Numbered from the stretch's first letter, positions 1 through 6,368 are shown. The stretch: 9,615 bases of DNA from Burkholderiaceae bacterium (GCA_019752915.1 JAIELO010000365.1:1-9615); one strand, 5' to 3'. A program made the numbers and translations. The notes: generated by a model not told the origin, from the letters alone.

Positions 1-833
1 CGCAGTGGTGGATCGATGCAGCGCGTGCCGCGTGGCCGCAGGGCTGGCCGGCGATTCTGCAGGCCGGCAATGGCGCGCCGCCGCTGACCTTACGCATCAA
101 TGCGCGCAAGACCACGCTGGAACAGTATCTGGCGCGTCTGCAGGATGCCGGCATGGCGGCCAGCGCCATCGGCCCCTACGCAGTGCGGCTGGAAAAGCCG
201 GTTGGCGTGCAACTGATCCCCGGCTTTGCCGAAGGGCTGGTGTCGGTGCAGGATGCCGGCGCCCAGCTGGCAGCGCCGTTGCTCGATGTGCAGGATGGTA
301 TGCGGGTGCTGGATGCCTGCGCTGCACCGGGCGGCAAAACCTGCCATATTCTGGAACTGGCCGACGCCAGTGTCACGGCGCTGGACGCCGATGCCAAGCG
401 GCTGGCGCGGGTCGGCGAAAATCTGGAACGCTTGCAGCTTAAGGCCACCCTGCGCACCGCCGACGCCCAGAGCGCTGGCTGGTGGGATGGCAAGCCGTTC
501 GACCGGATTCTGGCCGACGTGCCGTGTACCGCGTCCGGCATCGTGCGCCGTCACCCTGATATCCGCTGGTTGCGGCGCAAGGGCGACACGCTCCAACTAG
601 CAACACTTTCCGCCAAAATCCTCGACAACCTTTGGCAGATGCTGGCACCGGGTGGTAAATTGCTATTCGTGACCTGCTCGCTCTGGCCACAGGAATCCGA
701 GGCACAGGCGGCAGCCTTCGCGGTGCGGCATCAGGCGCTGCGACTCGACGCTCCCGGTCAGTTGCTGCCCGGTGCTGCCGCAGGACTCGATCAGGATGGT
801 TTGTTCTACGCGCTGTTCCAGAAAAATGCGTAG
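1..833 (+). CDS. rsmB: 16S rRNA (cytosine(967)-C5)-methyltransferase RsmB, 3' part
   Basis: The 5' end lies outside the window; the reading frame has complete codons from base 3 and ends at TAG 831-833. RsmB (Fmu/Sun) uses S-adenosylmethionine to methylate C5 of cytosine 967 of 16S rRNA in the cytoplasm. Visible here are the end of the N-terminal region (PPLTLRIN, typical of the segment before the catalytic domain) and the whole Rossmann methyltransferase domain. This contains the SAM-binding motif I DACAAPGGKT at 312-341, motif IV DVPCTASG with its cysteine codon at 525-527, the RRHPDIRWLRR stretch, and motif VI VTCS with the second conserved cysteine at 675-677. Both cysteines of the m5C mechanism are present, so the enzyme looks functional. 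The NusB-like RNA-binding domain should lie upstream. The first gene visible of the block running to 4974. The HPDIRW motif favours RsmB over RsmF. Confidence 0.95.
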   Translation, partial: QWWIDAARAAWPQGWPAILQAGNGAPPLTLRINARKTTLEQYLARLQDAGMAASAIGPYAVRLEKPVGVQLIPGFAEGLVSVQDAGAQLAAPLLDVQDGMRVLDACAAPGGKTCHILELADASVTALDADAKRLARVGENLERLQLKATLRTADAQSAGWWDGKPFDRILADVPCTASGIVRRHPDIRWLRRKGDTLQLATLSAKILDNLWQMLAPGGKLLFVTCSLWPQESEAQAAAFAVRHQALRLDAPGQLLPGAAAGLDQDGLFYALFQKNA

Positions 834-903
834 TTCTACCGTCCTTTCCTGCTACCATTTCTTTTCTCACCGTTCGACCCACCTACCAAGTACCGGCCAC
901 GAC

Positions 904-1476
904 GTGACACGACGAGTTCTTCGCCTGCTGATCGCCCAACTTCTGCTGATACTGGCGTGCGTCCTGCCGCAGGCAGCGCATGCCGAAGGGGTGGAGATTC
1001 GCCGCGCTGCCGTCGAGGCGGGCGAGCAAGGGTATCGCCTGAATGCGCGCTATGGTTTCGAACTCAGTAATGATATGGAAGACACCCTGCAGCACGGCGT
1101 GTCGCTGTACTTCACCACCGAGGTGGAATTTACCCGCCCGCGCTGGTACTGGTTCGATGAAAAAGCGATTGTGGCGCGCCAGACCATTGTGCTCGGCTAT
1201 AACGTGCTGACCCGCAAATACAGCGTCAATATCGCCGGTAGCCTGACCCAGAATTACTCCTCTTCGCTGGACGAAGCGCTGCTGTCGATCCGCAATCCCA
1301 ACCGCTGGGTGGTCGCGCCGCGCGGCGCCCTGAAAGTGGGCGAGAACTACAACGTCAAACTGAGCATGGGGCTGGATGCCAACTATATTTCCAAGCCGCT
1401 CAAGATTAGCGCTTTGAACAATAGCGAATGGCGCCTGACGTCGGACAAGAAAATCTTCCAGTACAGGGCCGAGTAA
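904..1476 (+). CDS. DUF4390 family exported protein
   Basis: A 190-aa protein of the DUF4390 family, function unknown. With the GTG start at 904 it begins with a clean Sec signal peptide: TRRVLR, a Leu/Ile/Ala-rich core, then AHA before EG (residues 25-27), so the mature protein should be periplasmic. The family hallmark is the aromatic block TRPRWYWFDEK near residues 78-87, preceded by GVSLYFTTEVEF. The mature part looks like a beta-rich soluble domain. The start is uncertain: an in-frame ATG at 826 overlaps the rsmB stop by 8 nt and would add 26 residues (RSSTVLSCYHFF...) before the hydrophobic core. I prefer 904 because it gives a normal signal peptide, although neither start has a good Shine-Dalgarno. 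The TAA (1474-1476) directly abuts the GTG of the sensor kinase, implying translational coupling and possibly a shared task, such as a periplasmic partner of the kinase (inference). Confidence 0.8.
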   Translation: MTRRVLRLLIAQLLLILACVLPQAAHAEGVEIRRAAVEAGEQGYRLNARYGFELSNDMEDTLQHGVSLYFTTEVEFTRPRWYWFDEKAIVARQTIVLGYNVLTRKYSVNIAGSLTQNYSSSLDEALLSIRNPNRWVVAPRGALKVGENYNVKLSMGLDANYISKPLKISALNNSEWRLTSDKKIFQYRAE

Positions 1477-3774
1477 GTGAATACAGCGTTGCGGTATTTA
1501 TCCGTGGTTGGCGGCGCCTTCGTCAGCATCCTGCTGTTTCTGCTGGCATCGGCTTCGGATAATTCCGGCTTTTTCGACCGCTATTACAACTGGCTGCTGG
1601 GGCTGAATGCGGCGGTGGCCGGCGCCTTGCTGCTGCTGGTGGCCATTTCACTGTTCCGTCTGTATGTGCGCTTCCGCAGTGGCGCCTTCGGTTCGCGCCT
1701 GATGACCCGGCTGGTGCTGCTGTTTGCCGGTATCGGCGTGCTGCCCGGGCTGGTGATCTTCCTCGTGTCGGTGCAGTTCGTATCCCATTCGATCGATTCG
1801 TGGTTCAACGTACCGGTGGAAGAGGCGCTGCAGTCGGGGATTAATCTTGGCCGGGCCGGGCTCGATACGGCACTGAATGAATTGCAGAGCACGGCACGTC
1901 GCACTGCCGACCAGTTAGCCGAACAGCCGTTTGGCACGGAGCGCGCCACGCTGGCCTATCTGGTCAAGCAGCAGCGCGGCATGCAGAACGCCATCATCGT
2001 CGACACCGAAGGGGGGCTGATCATCAGCGCCCGCGCCAGCCGGGGCGGCAATCTCAGTGCCGACCTGCCGAGCAGCGAAATGATGGCCAAGGCCAAGAGC
2101 GATGGCCTGTATGGCGCCCCCGAAGGCGGTAATGAACTGCACAGCAATCTGGTCAGCGCACCGGGTGCGGCGCGCGATGTGGTGCACCAGTTGCGCCTGC
2201 GGGTGGTGCTGCCCATCCCTGAGCGGCCGCAGGAAAATGGCGTGCATCTGGCGCCGCGTTATCTGCAACTGATCCAGCTGGCGCCGGAGCAGTTGGCCGC
2301 CGATGGCGAAACCATTCGCAGTGCCTATTCCGATTACAAGGAACGCTTTGTGGCGCGGGTGGGCTTGCGCAAGATGTATATCGTGACGCTGACCCTGACG
2401 CTGCTGCTGGCCGTGTTCGGTGCGATTGCCAGCGCCTTCCTGATTGCCAGCGATCTGGCCCAGCCGCTGTTGTTGCTGGCAGAAGGGACGCGCGCCGTGG
2501 CCGAAGGCGATCTGTCACCGCGCCCCATCGTCACCACCTCGGATGAACTGGGGACGCTGACGCAATCGTTCAACATCATGACGCGTCAGCTGTTCGATGC
2601 CCGCACGGCGGTCGAACTGAATCGCGCCGCACTGCAAAATGCCAAGGCCCACCTGGAATCGGTGCTGGCCAATATGTCGGCCGGGGTGATGGTGCTCGAT
2701 CATGAATTCCATTTGATTAGCTGCAATGACTCGGTCGAACGCATCCTGCAGCAGTCCGGCCCGGCCATGCTGGGGCAGCGGATGGACGAGATCGAAGGCT
2801 TGCAGGAGTTCGGTGGTGCCATCGTGGCGGCGTTTTCGGCTCAGAGCGCCCAGTCCGCTTCCGGTCGCACCGTGCAGCGTCTGCACTGGCAGCGCCAGAT
2901 CGAGGTGCCGCGCCGTAGCGCCAATCTGGACGACAATGACCAGACCCTGCTGGCACGCGGTTCGCGCCTGCCCATCGAAGGCGGCGATAGCGGCTATCTG
3001 GTGGTGTTCGATGATATTTCCGACGTGATTTCGGCGCAGCGCTCGATCGCCTGGGGCGAAGTGGCGCGTCGTCTGGCCCACGAAATCAAGAATCCGCTGA
3101 CGCCGATCCAGCTGTCGGCCGAACGCATGCAGATGAAGCTTGATGGCAAGCTGTCGCCGGCCGATAACGAACTGCTCAACCGTGGCACGGCCACCATCGT
3201 CAATCAGGTCGCTGCCATGAAGCGCATGGTCGACGATTTCCGCGATTACGCGAAAACCCCGCCGGCCCAGCTTGAGTCGCTCGACCTGAATGGCCTGATC
3301 GAAGAGATTCTGCACCTGTATCTGGCCGGCGAGGGTGACGATATTATCCATCCGCAACTGGCGCCGGGCTTGCCGCTGGTGATGGGCGATGCCACCCAGT
3401 TACGTCAAGTGATCCATAATCTGCTGCAGAATGCCCAGGACTCGATGGCGGAGCGCCCCGCAGGCGCCGCGCCGGCCCGCATCGATGTGATCAGTGAAGC
3501 GATCCACTATCAGGGCGGCGATGGTAGTGTCAGTACTGCCGTACGTCTGGCAATTAGCGACAACGGCCCCGGATTTGCGCCGAAAATCCTCGCGCGCGCC
3601 TTTGAGCCGTATGTCACATCCAAGGCCCGCGGCACCGGTCTGGGGCTGCCGATGGTGAAAAAAATTATCGACGAACATGGGGGACGCATCGATATTCAGA
3701 ACCATGTCGATAGAAGTGGTGCTTCGGTAGTGATTTTGCTGTTAAAGTTAGCGCCGACCACGCAAAATACCTAA
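1477..3774 (+). CDS. NtrY-type transmembrane sensor histidine kinase
   Basis: A 765-aa sensor kinase starting at a GTG directly after the DUF4390 stop. Three membrane segments are visible near the N-terminus (about residues 7-26, 39-62 and 77-102). A periplasmic region of about 200 residues follows, then a fourth segment (302-325), a HAMP linker (about 326-378) and a PAS-like domain (about 390-515). The HisKA domain has H-box RRLAHEIKNPLTPIQL, with phospho-acceptor His535. The ATPase domain has N-box HNLLQNAQDS (N648, N652), G1 DNGPGF (695-700), F-box FEPYVTSK and G2 GTGLGL (719-724), so all catalytic boxes are intact. The layout and the HEIKNPLTPIQLSAERM H-box match NtrY, a kinase linked to nitrogen, redox and respiratory control in other proteobacteria; the signal here is unknown. 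The partner regulator follows after 65 nt. NtrY-like assignment is firm; calling it the functional NtrY orthologue is less sure, so no symbol is given. Confidence 0.92.
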   Translation: MNTALRYLSVVGGAFVSILLFLLASASDNSGFFDRYYNWLLGLNAAVAGALLLLVAISLFRLYVRFRSGAFGSRLMTRLVLLFAGIGVLPGLVIFLVSVQFVSHSIDSWFNVPVEEALQSGINLGRAGLDTALNELQSTARRTADQLAEQPFGTERATLAYLVKQQRGMQNAIIVDTEGGLIISARASRGGNLSADLPSSEMMAKAKSDGLYGAPEGGNELHSNLVSAPGAARDVVHQLRLRVVLPIPERPQENGVHLAPRYLQLIQLAPEQLAADGETIRSAYSDYKERFVARVGLRKMYIVTLTLTLLLAVFGAIASAFLIASDLAQPLLLLAEGTRAVAEGDLSPRPIVTTSDELGTLTQSFNIMTRQLFDARTAVELNRAALQNAKAHLESVLANMSAGVMVLDHEFHLISCNDSVERILQQSGPAMLGQRMDEIEGLQEFGGAIVAAFSAQSAQSASGRTVQRLHWQRQIEVPRRSANLDDNDQTLLARGSRLPIEGGDSGYLVVFDDISDVISAQRSIAWGEVARRLAHEIKNPLTPIQLSAERMQMKLDGKLSPADNELLNRGTATIVNQVAAMKRMVDDFRDYAKTPPAQLESLDLNGLIEEILHLYLAGEGDDIIHPQLAPGLPLVMGDATQLRQVIHNLLQNAQDSMAERPAGAAPARIDVISEAIHYQGGDGSVSTAVRLAISDNGPGFAPKILARAFEPYVTSKARGTGLGLPMVKKIIDEHGGRIDIQNHVDRSGASVVILLLKLAPTTQNT

Positions 3775-3839
3775 GTGGGCACGGATTAGAAAAATCATTG
3801 TCGGCCATGAGGCTGGCGAAATGAGGAAGGCAAGGGAAG

Positions 3840-4553
3840 ATGGCAAATATTCTGGTAGTGGACGATGAAATGGGTATCCGCGAGTTGCTCTCGGAGATAC
3901 TGAGCGATGAAGGACATGCGATACAACTGGCCGAGAACGCCCAGCAGGCCCGCGAGGCCCGCGCCGGCGGCGCACCGGATCTGGTGCTGCTCGATATCTG
4001 GATGCCGGATACGGACGGGGTGACCCTGCTGAAAGAGTGGCAGCGCGATGGCTTGCTGACCATGCCTGTGATTATGATGTCGGGGCATGCCACCATCGAT
4101 ACGGCGGTGGAAGCGACGCGCATCGGTGCGCTGAACTTCCTCGAAAAGCCGATTGCTTTGCAGAAATTGCTGAAGGCGGTACAGCAGGGGCTGACCCGTG
4201 CACAGGAAACCGTGCGCGCACCGGCACTGGCGGCGCGTCCGGTGTCGTCCAGCCCGGCAGAAGAAGCCAGTAGTAGCAGCTTCGGTCAGGCCAGCCCGGC
4301 CGCAGCAATTGCCGTGCGCGGTGGTGCCACCATCGCCGGTGCCGATAATCATATGTTCAATCTGTCGTTCGACCTGCCGCTGCGCGAAGCCCGCGACGCC
4401 TTCGAACGCATGTATTTCGAGCACCATCTGGGCCGTGAAGGGGGCAGTATGACCCGCGTGGCCGAGAAGACCGGTCTGGAACGTACCCACCTGTACCGCA
4501 AGCTGAAACAGCTGGGTGTGGAACCGGGCAAGCTCGCCAAGAAAGGCGTGTAA
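3840..4553 (+). CDS. NtrX-like response regulator (REC plus Fis HTH, no AAA+ domain)
   Basis: A 237-aa response regulator, the evident partner of the upstream kinase. The receiver domain (about residues 1-120) has acidic residues D8/D9, phospho-acceptor Asp52 in LLDIWMPDTDG, the switch residue in MMSGH (S81) and Lys103 in LEKP, so it should be phosphorylatable. A low-complexity Ala/Ser/Pro linker (about 123-168) follows. The C-terminal part, LPLREARDAFERMYFEHHL then TRVAEKTGLERTHLYRKLK, is the Fis-type helix-turn-helix ending of NtrX. Missing is the roughly 230-residue sigma-54-interacting AAA+ domain of classical NtrX: there is no Walker A, GAFTGA or arginine-finger motif anywhere. The protein therefore cannot remodel sigma-54 holoenzyme and probably acts as a direct DNA-binding activator or repressor, like other REC-Fis regulators (inference). 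A purine-rich stretch, AGGAAGGCAAGGGAAG, precedes the ATG and serves as the ribosome binding site. Confidence 0.9.
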   Translation: MANILVVDDEMGIRELLSEILSDEGHAIQLAENAQQAREARAGGAPDLVLLDIWMPDTDGVTLLKEWQRDGLLTMPVIMMSGHATIDTAVEATRIGALNFLEKPIALQKLLKAVQQGLTRAQETVRAPALAARPVSSSPAEEASSSSFGQASPAAAIAVRGGATIAGADNHMFNLSFDLPLREARDAFERMYFEHHLGREGGSMTRVAEKTGLERTHLYRKLKQLGVEPGKLAKKGV

Positions 4554-4557
4554 CAGC

Positions 4558-4974
4558 GTGGCGGATACGGCCTCTGCCGGCGCGCCGGCAAGGCCGTGCA
4601 ACGTTGCTGTGCCCACCTGGCTGGTCACAGGAACCGGCCGGGAAGCGCTCATCGCTGCCCGGCTCGCACAAGACGGGCAGCTGAACACCGTCGTTATTCT
4701 CGAAGGCTTGCCCAGCGGGCAAGCAGCGCTGGCCGATCTGGCCGAAGTAGCAGCGCACCCAGCACCCCTGCAAGTGTTGCGGATCGCCCCGGGCTGCCTG
4801 CATTGCAGTGGCAATCTGATTTTGCGCGTCACTCTGAACCGGGTGCTGCGGCGCCCTCCGCAACGCCTGTATCTCGGACTGGCCAGTGCCGAGCACCTTG
4901 CGCTGCTGCGCGACTTTCTCAGCGCGCCACCGTATGCCACCTTGCTCGATTTGCAAGCCGATCTGCTTTCCTAG
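4558..4974 (+). CDS. Small protein resembling a degenerate CobW/G3E GTPase N-terminal half
   Basis: A 138-aa protein from a GTG 4 nt after the regulator stop, so probably translationally coupled. I do not recognise a named family with certainty. Its order of elements resembles the first half of CobW/G3E metal-chaperone GTPases: a beta strand then a helix (WLVTGTGREALIAARLA, residues 21-37), a strand ending in Glu (TVVILEG, 44-50), then APGCLHCSGNLILRVTLNRV (78-96), which resembles the GCxCC metal-binding region and the helix after it. The stretch PQRLYLGLASAEHLALL (101-117) resembles the CobW PDRLLIETTGLADP region. However, the P-loop lysine is absent (TGTGREA instead of GxxGxGKT), and the cysteine motif is C-L-H-C. 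GTP binding is therefore doubtful. No signal peptide or membrane segment is seen. An in-frame ATG at 4516 inside the regulator gene is an unlikely start. The coding call is fairly firm; the family link is tentative. Confidence 0.65.
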   Translation: MADTASAGAPARPCNVAVPTWLVTGTGREALIAARLAQDGQLNTVVILEGLPSGQAALADLAEVAAHPAPLQVLRIAPGCLHCSGNLILRVTLNRVLRRPPQRLYLGLASAEHLALLRDFLSAPPYATLLDLQADLLS

Positions 4975-4994
4975 CCTTAGTGCCTGATTCCCTG

Positions 4995-5000
4995 CATAAT
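4995..5000 (+). promoter_or_regulatory. Possible -10 element for the DUF3567 gene
   Basis: CATAAT matches the sigma-70 -10 consensus in 5 of 6 positions and lies about 100 bases before the DUF3567 start codon. No convincing -35 box is found at 16-18 bp upstream. It would give a transcript starting near 5007 with a leader of about 95 nt. Weak prediction. Confidence 0.25.
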
Positions 5001-5031
5001 GGACCGGTAGCATGATGGACTTGTAAATGGG

Positions 5032-5062
5032 CGTTTCCAGCCCCATCTCTGGGCTGAAGACG
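5032..5062 (+). other. Stem-loop in the leader of the DUF3567 gene
   Basis: CGTTT-C-CAGCCC (5032-5043) pairs with GGGCTG-A-AGACG (5051-5062), giving a stem of 11 pairs interrupted by one C/A mismatch and including one G-U wobble, around the 7-nt loop CATCTCT. No T-run follows, so it is not a standard intrinsic terminator. It could still end transcripts from the upstream operon with help from Rho, or act as a structured 5' leader. The pairing is seen in the sequence; any function is inferred. Confidence 0.4.
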
Positions 5063-5082
5063 TTGGCAAGCAGTCTGGCGTC

Positions 5083-5101
5083 CCTTGTGAAAGGAAGCAC
5101 T
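5083..5101 (+). promoter_or_regulatory. Shine-Dalgarno of the DUF3567 gene, in a small GNRA-loop hairpin
   Basis: AAGGA at 5091-5095 stands 6 nt before the ATG at 5102 and fixes that start. CCTT at 5083-5086 can pair with AAGG at 5091-5094 across the loop GTGA, a GNRA tetraloop, so the ribosome binding site could be partly masked. The stem has only four pairs and would be weak alone. Confidence 0.5.
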
Positions 5102-5359
5102 ATGAACCTCATCTACAACAGCGAACAGTTCAGCGTCCTCGAGTTTGGCGTGGATCGCAGTAACGAAGCCCTGCGCTTTGGCGGTTACGAGATCGTCGAT
5201 AAAGGGGGCAAACGCGAGATTTTCATCAACGGTATTCTGGCGCAGAATTTCCGGCGTGACGTCAGCGAACTGATCGCCAGCGAACCAACCATGGATGAAA
5301 TCGATGAGTTTCTCGGCAGTTACGATGAAGCCATGAGCTATCCCGCCACACTCCACTAA
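5102..5359 (+). CDS. DUF3567 family protein
   Basis: An 85-aa acidic cytosolic protein that I recognise as DUF3567, an uncharacterised family found mainly in betaproteobacteria. Family-like features are the N-terminal MNLIYNSEQFSVLEFG, the central RFGGYEIVDKGGKREIFING and the acidic C-terminal segment MDEIDEFLGSYDEAM. There is no signal peptide, membrane segment, metal motif or known catalytic motif. Length fits the family (roughly 80-100 aa). The start is chosen at 5102 because AAGGA lies 6 nt upstream; an upstream in-frame ATG at 5027 would add 25 unrelated residues with no ribosome binding site. The gene appears to form its own unit, with a 127-nt leader region before it and a long hairpin after it. 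No function can be assigned. Confidence 0.85.
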   Translation: MNLIYNSEQFSVLEFGVDRSNEALRFGGYEIVDKGGKREIFINGILAQNFRRDVSELIASEPTMDEIDEFLGSYDEAMSYPATLH

Positions 5360-5382
5360 CTATTCTTCCTGCCCCGCAGCCG

Positions 5383-5432
5383 GCCGGTGGTGCGTCGCGT
5401 TGTCCCTCGTGGAAACGCTGCGCGCCACCGGC
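5383..5432 (+). terminator. Long imperfect hairpin, probable terminator after the DUF3567 gene
   Basis: GCCGGTGGTGCG (5383-5394) pairs with CGCGCCACCGGC (5421-5432) in 12 pairs with one G-U wobble. After a 2x2 internal loop, GCGTT (5397-5401) pairs with AACGC (5414-5418), leaving a 12-nt apical loop. The sequence TTTGTCGTT follows, which is only a broken T-tract, so termination strength is uncertain. Its place between the DUF3567 stop and the yafJ promoter fits a terminator. Confidence 0.45.
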
Positions 5433-5482
5433 TTTGTCGTTAAGCAAGGCGAAATCGCTGCGGGAAGCTGCGCGGCAGTGGG

Positions 5483-5488
5483 TATAAT
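5483..5488 (+). promoter_or_regulatory. Consensus -10 box (TATAAT) of the yafJ promoter
   Basis: A perfect TATAAT preceded by GTGGG, close to an extended -10 (TG is two bases upstream instead of one). No good -35 box is seen near 5460-5465, so the promoter would rely on the -10 and its upstream bases. The box ends 6 nt before the ATG at 5495, so transcription should start at or within a base or two of the start codon. Confidence 0.6.
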
Positions 5489-5494
5489 CGTGCG

Positions 5495-6262
5495 ATGTGC
5501 CAACTACTCGGAATGAATTGCAATGTCCCTACCGACATTGTGTTCAGTTTTACCGGCTTTGCCATGCGTGGCGGCCAGACAGATACCCACCATGACGGCT
5601 GGGGCATTGCCTTTTTCGAAGGGGCAGGGGTGCGCCATTTTGTCGATCATCAGGCGGCAGTCGCCTCGCCGATCGCGCAGCTGATCAAGCGCTATCCGAT
5701 TAAATCCAAAAACGTGATTGCCCACATCCGCAAAGCGACACAGGGGCATGTGGCGCTGGAAAACTGTCATCCTTTTGTGCGCGAACTGTGGGGGCAGTAC
5801 TGGGTGTTTGCCCACAACGGTGACCTGAAAGCGTTTGCCCCGTTGCTCGATGGCGCTTATCACCCGGTCGGCAGTACCGATAGCGAACTGGCGTTCTGCT
5901 ACATTCTGCAGCAATTGCGTGCCCGCTTCGGTACCGAACGTCCGGCCACGCAAGCCTTGCGTGCTGCGCTGGCGGAACTGACTGCCGAAATCGCCGCCTA
6001 TGGCACCTTCAATATGCTGCTGTCCTCGGGCGGCGAGCTATTTGCCCACTGTTCTACCCAGCTGGTGTATCTGGTGCGGCAGTTTCCGTTCGACACAGCC
6101 CAGTTGTCGGATGAAGACGTGAAGGTCGATTTTTCCCAGGTGACCACGCCCGATGACCGGGTGGCCATCATTGTGACGCAACCGCTGACGACCAATGAAC
6201 AATGGACGGCCTTCGTTCCGGGCGAGTTGAAGGTGTTTATTGACGGCATGCCTCAGGCCTAA
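5495..6262 (+). CDS. yafJ: Class II glutamine amidotransferase, YafJ type
   Basis: A 255-aa protein of the YafJ-like branch of N-terminal nucleophile (class II) glutamine amidotransferases, the same length as I recall for E. coli YafJ. After Met removal Cys2 (MCQLLGMNC) would be the nucleophile that hydrolyses glutamine to glutamate and ammonia, which also fixes the start codon. Other active-site elements are present: HDGWGIAFFEG (33-43), HIRKAT with Arg79, ENCHPF (89-94), HNGD (107-110) giving the Asn-Gly oxyanion pair, and GSTDSE (126-131) with the conserved Asp129. The C-terminal half includes GTFNMLLSSGGELFAHCST and the ending VTQPLTTNEQWTAFVPGELKVF, both YafJ-like. There is no synthase domain, so the acceptor of the ammonia is unknown; a stand-alone amidohydrolase or peptidase-like role is possible. 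It has its own promoter and no Shine-Dalgarno, suggesting a leaderless mRNA. Confidence 0.93.
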   Translation: MCQLLGMNCNVPTDIVFSFTGFAMRGGQTDTHHDGWGIAFFEGAGVRHFVDHQAAVASPIAQLIKRYPIKSKNVIAHIRKATQGHVALENCHPFVRELWGQYWVFAHNGDLKAFAPLLDGAYHPVGSTDSELAFCYILQQLRARFGTERPATQALRAALAELTAEIAAYGTFNMLLSSGGELFAHCSTQLVYLVRQFPFDTAQLSDEDVKVDFSQVTTPDDRVAIIVTQPLTTNEQWTAFVPGELKVFIDGMPQA

Positions 6263-6264
6263 GC

Positions 6265-6299
6265 GCAACGGCAACGCCAGTGCCAGCGCGACCGCGACC
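6265..6299 (+). repeat. Run of paired 6-bp repeats after yafJ
   Basis: Directly after the yafJ stop come doublets of related hexamers: GCAACG twice (6265-6276), GCCAGT/GCCAGC (overlapping the last base, 6276-6287) and GCGACC twice (6288-6299). The stretch has no evident coding or hairpin role and may be replication slippage. The rest of the 106-nt gap (to 6368) holds a possible weak -10 (TTTAAT, 6349-6354) but no clear -35. Confidence 0.5.
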
Positions 6300-6368
6300 G
6301 TATGCAGGATCGCAACTGTGATGCAAATTGTTCAAGACATCGTTGCGGTTTAATGTCAAAATAACAGC

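Noticed and set aside
522..527. Val in place of Ala in RsmB motif IV (DVPC rather than DAPC) as a sign of altered activity
   Set aside because: The catalytic Pro-Cys is intact and this position tolerates small residues in the family as I know it.
2515..3357. Minus-strand open frame of 280 codons inside the kinase gene
   Set aside because: Antisense shadow over PAS and HisKA coding sequence; His/Gln/Arg-rich translation with no domain.
3795..4940. Long open frame on the minus strand (381 codons) opposite the regulator and the CobW-like gene
   Set aside because: Composition is an Arg/Ala/Gln-rich shadow of the + strand genes, with no recognisable motif; the + strand REC and Fis domains are unmistakable.
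5027..5101. Upstream ATG extension of the DUF3567 protein
   Set aside because: It adds 25 residues unlike the family, has no ribosome binding site, and the AAGGA before 5102 is well placed.
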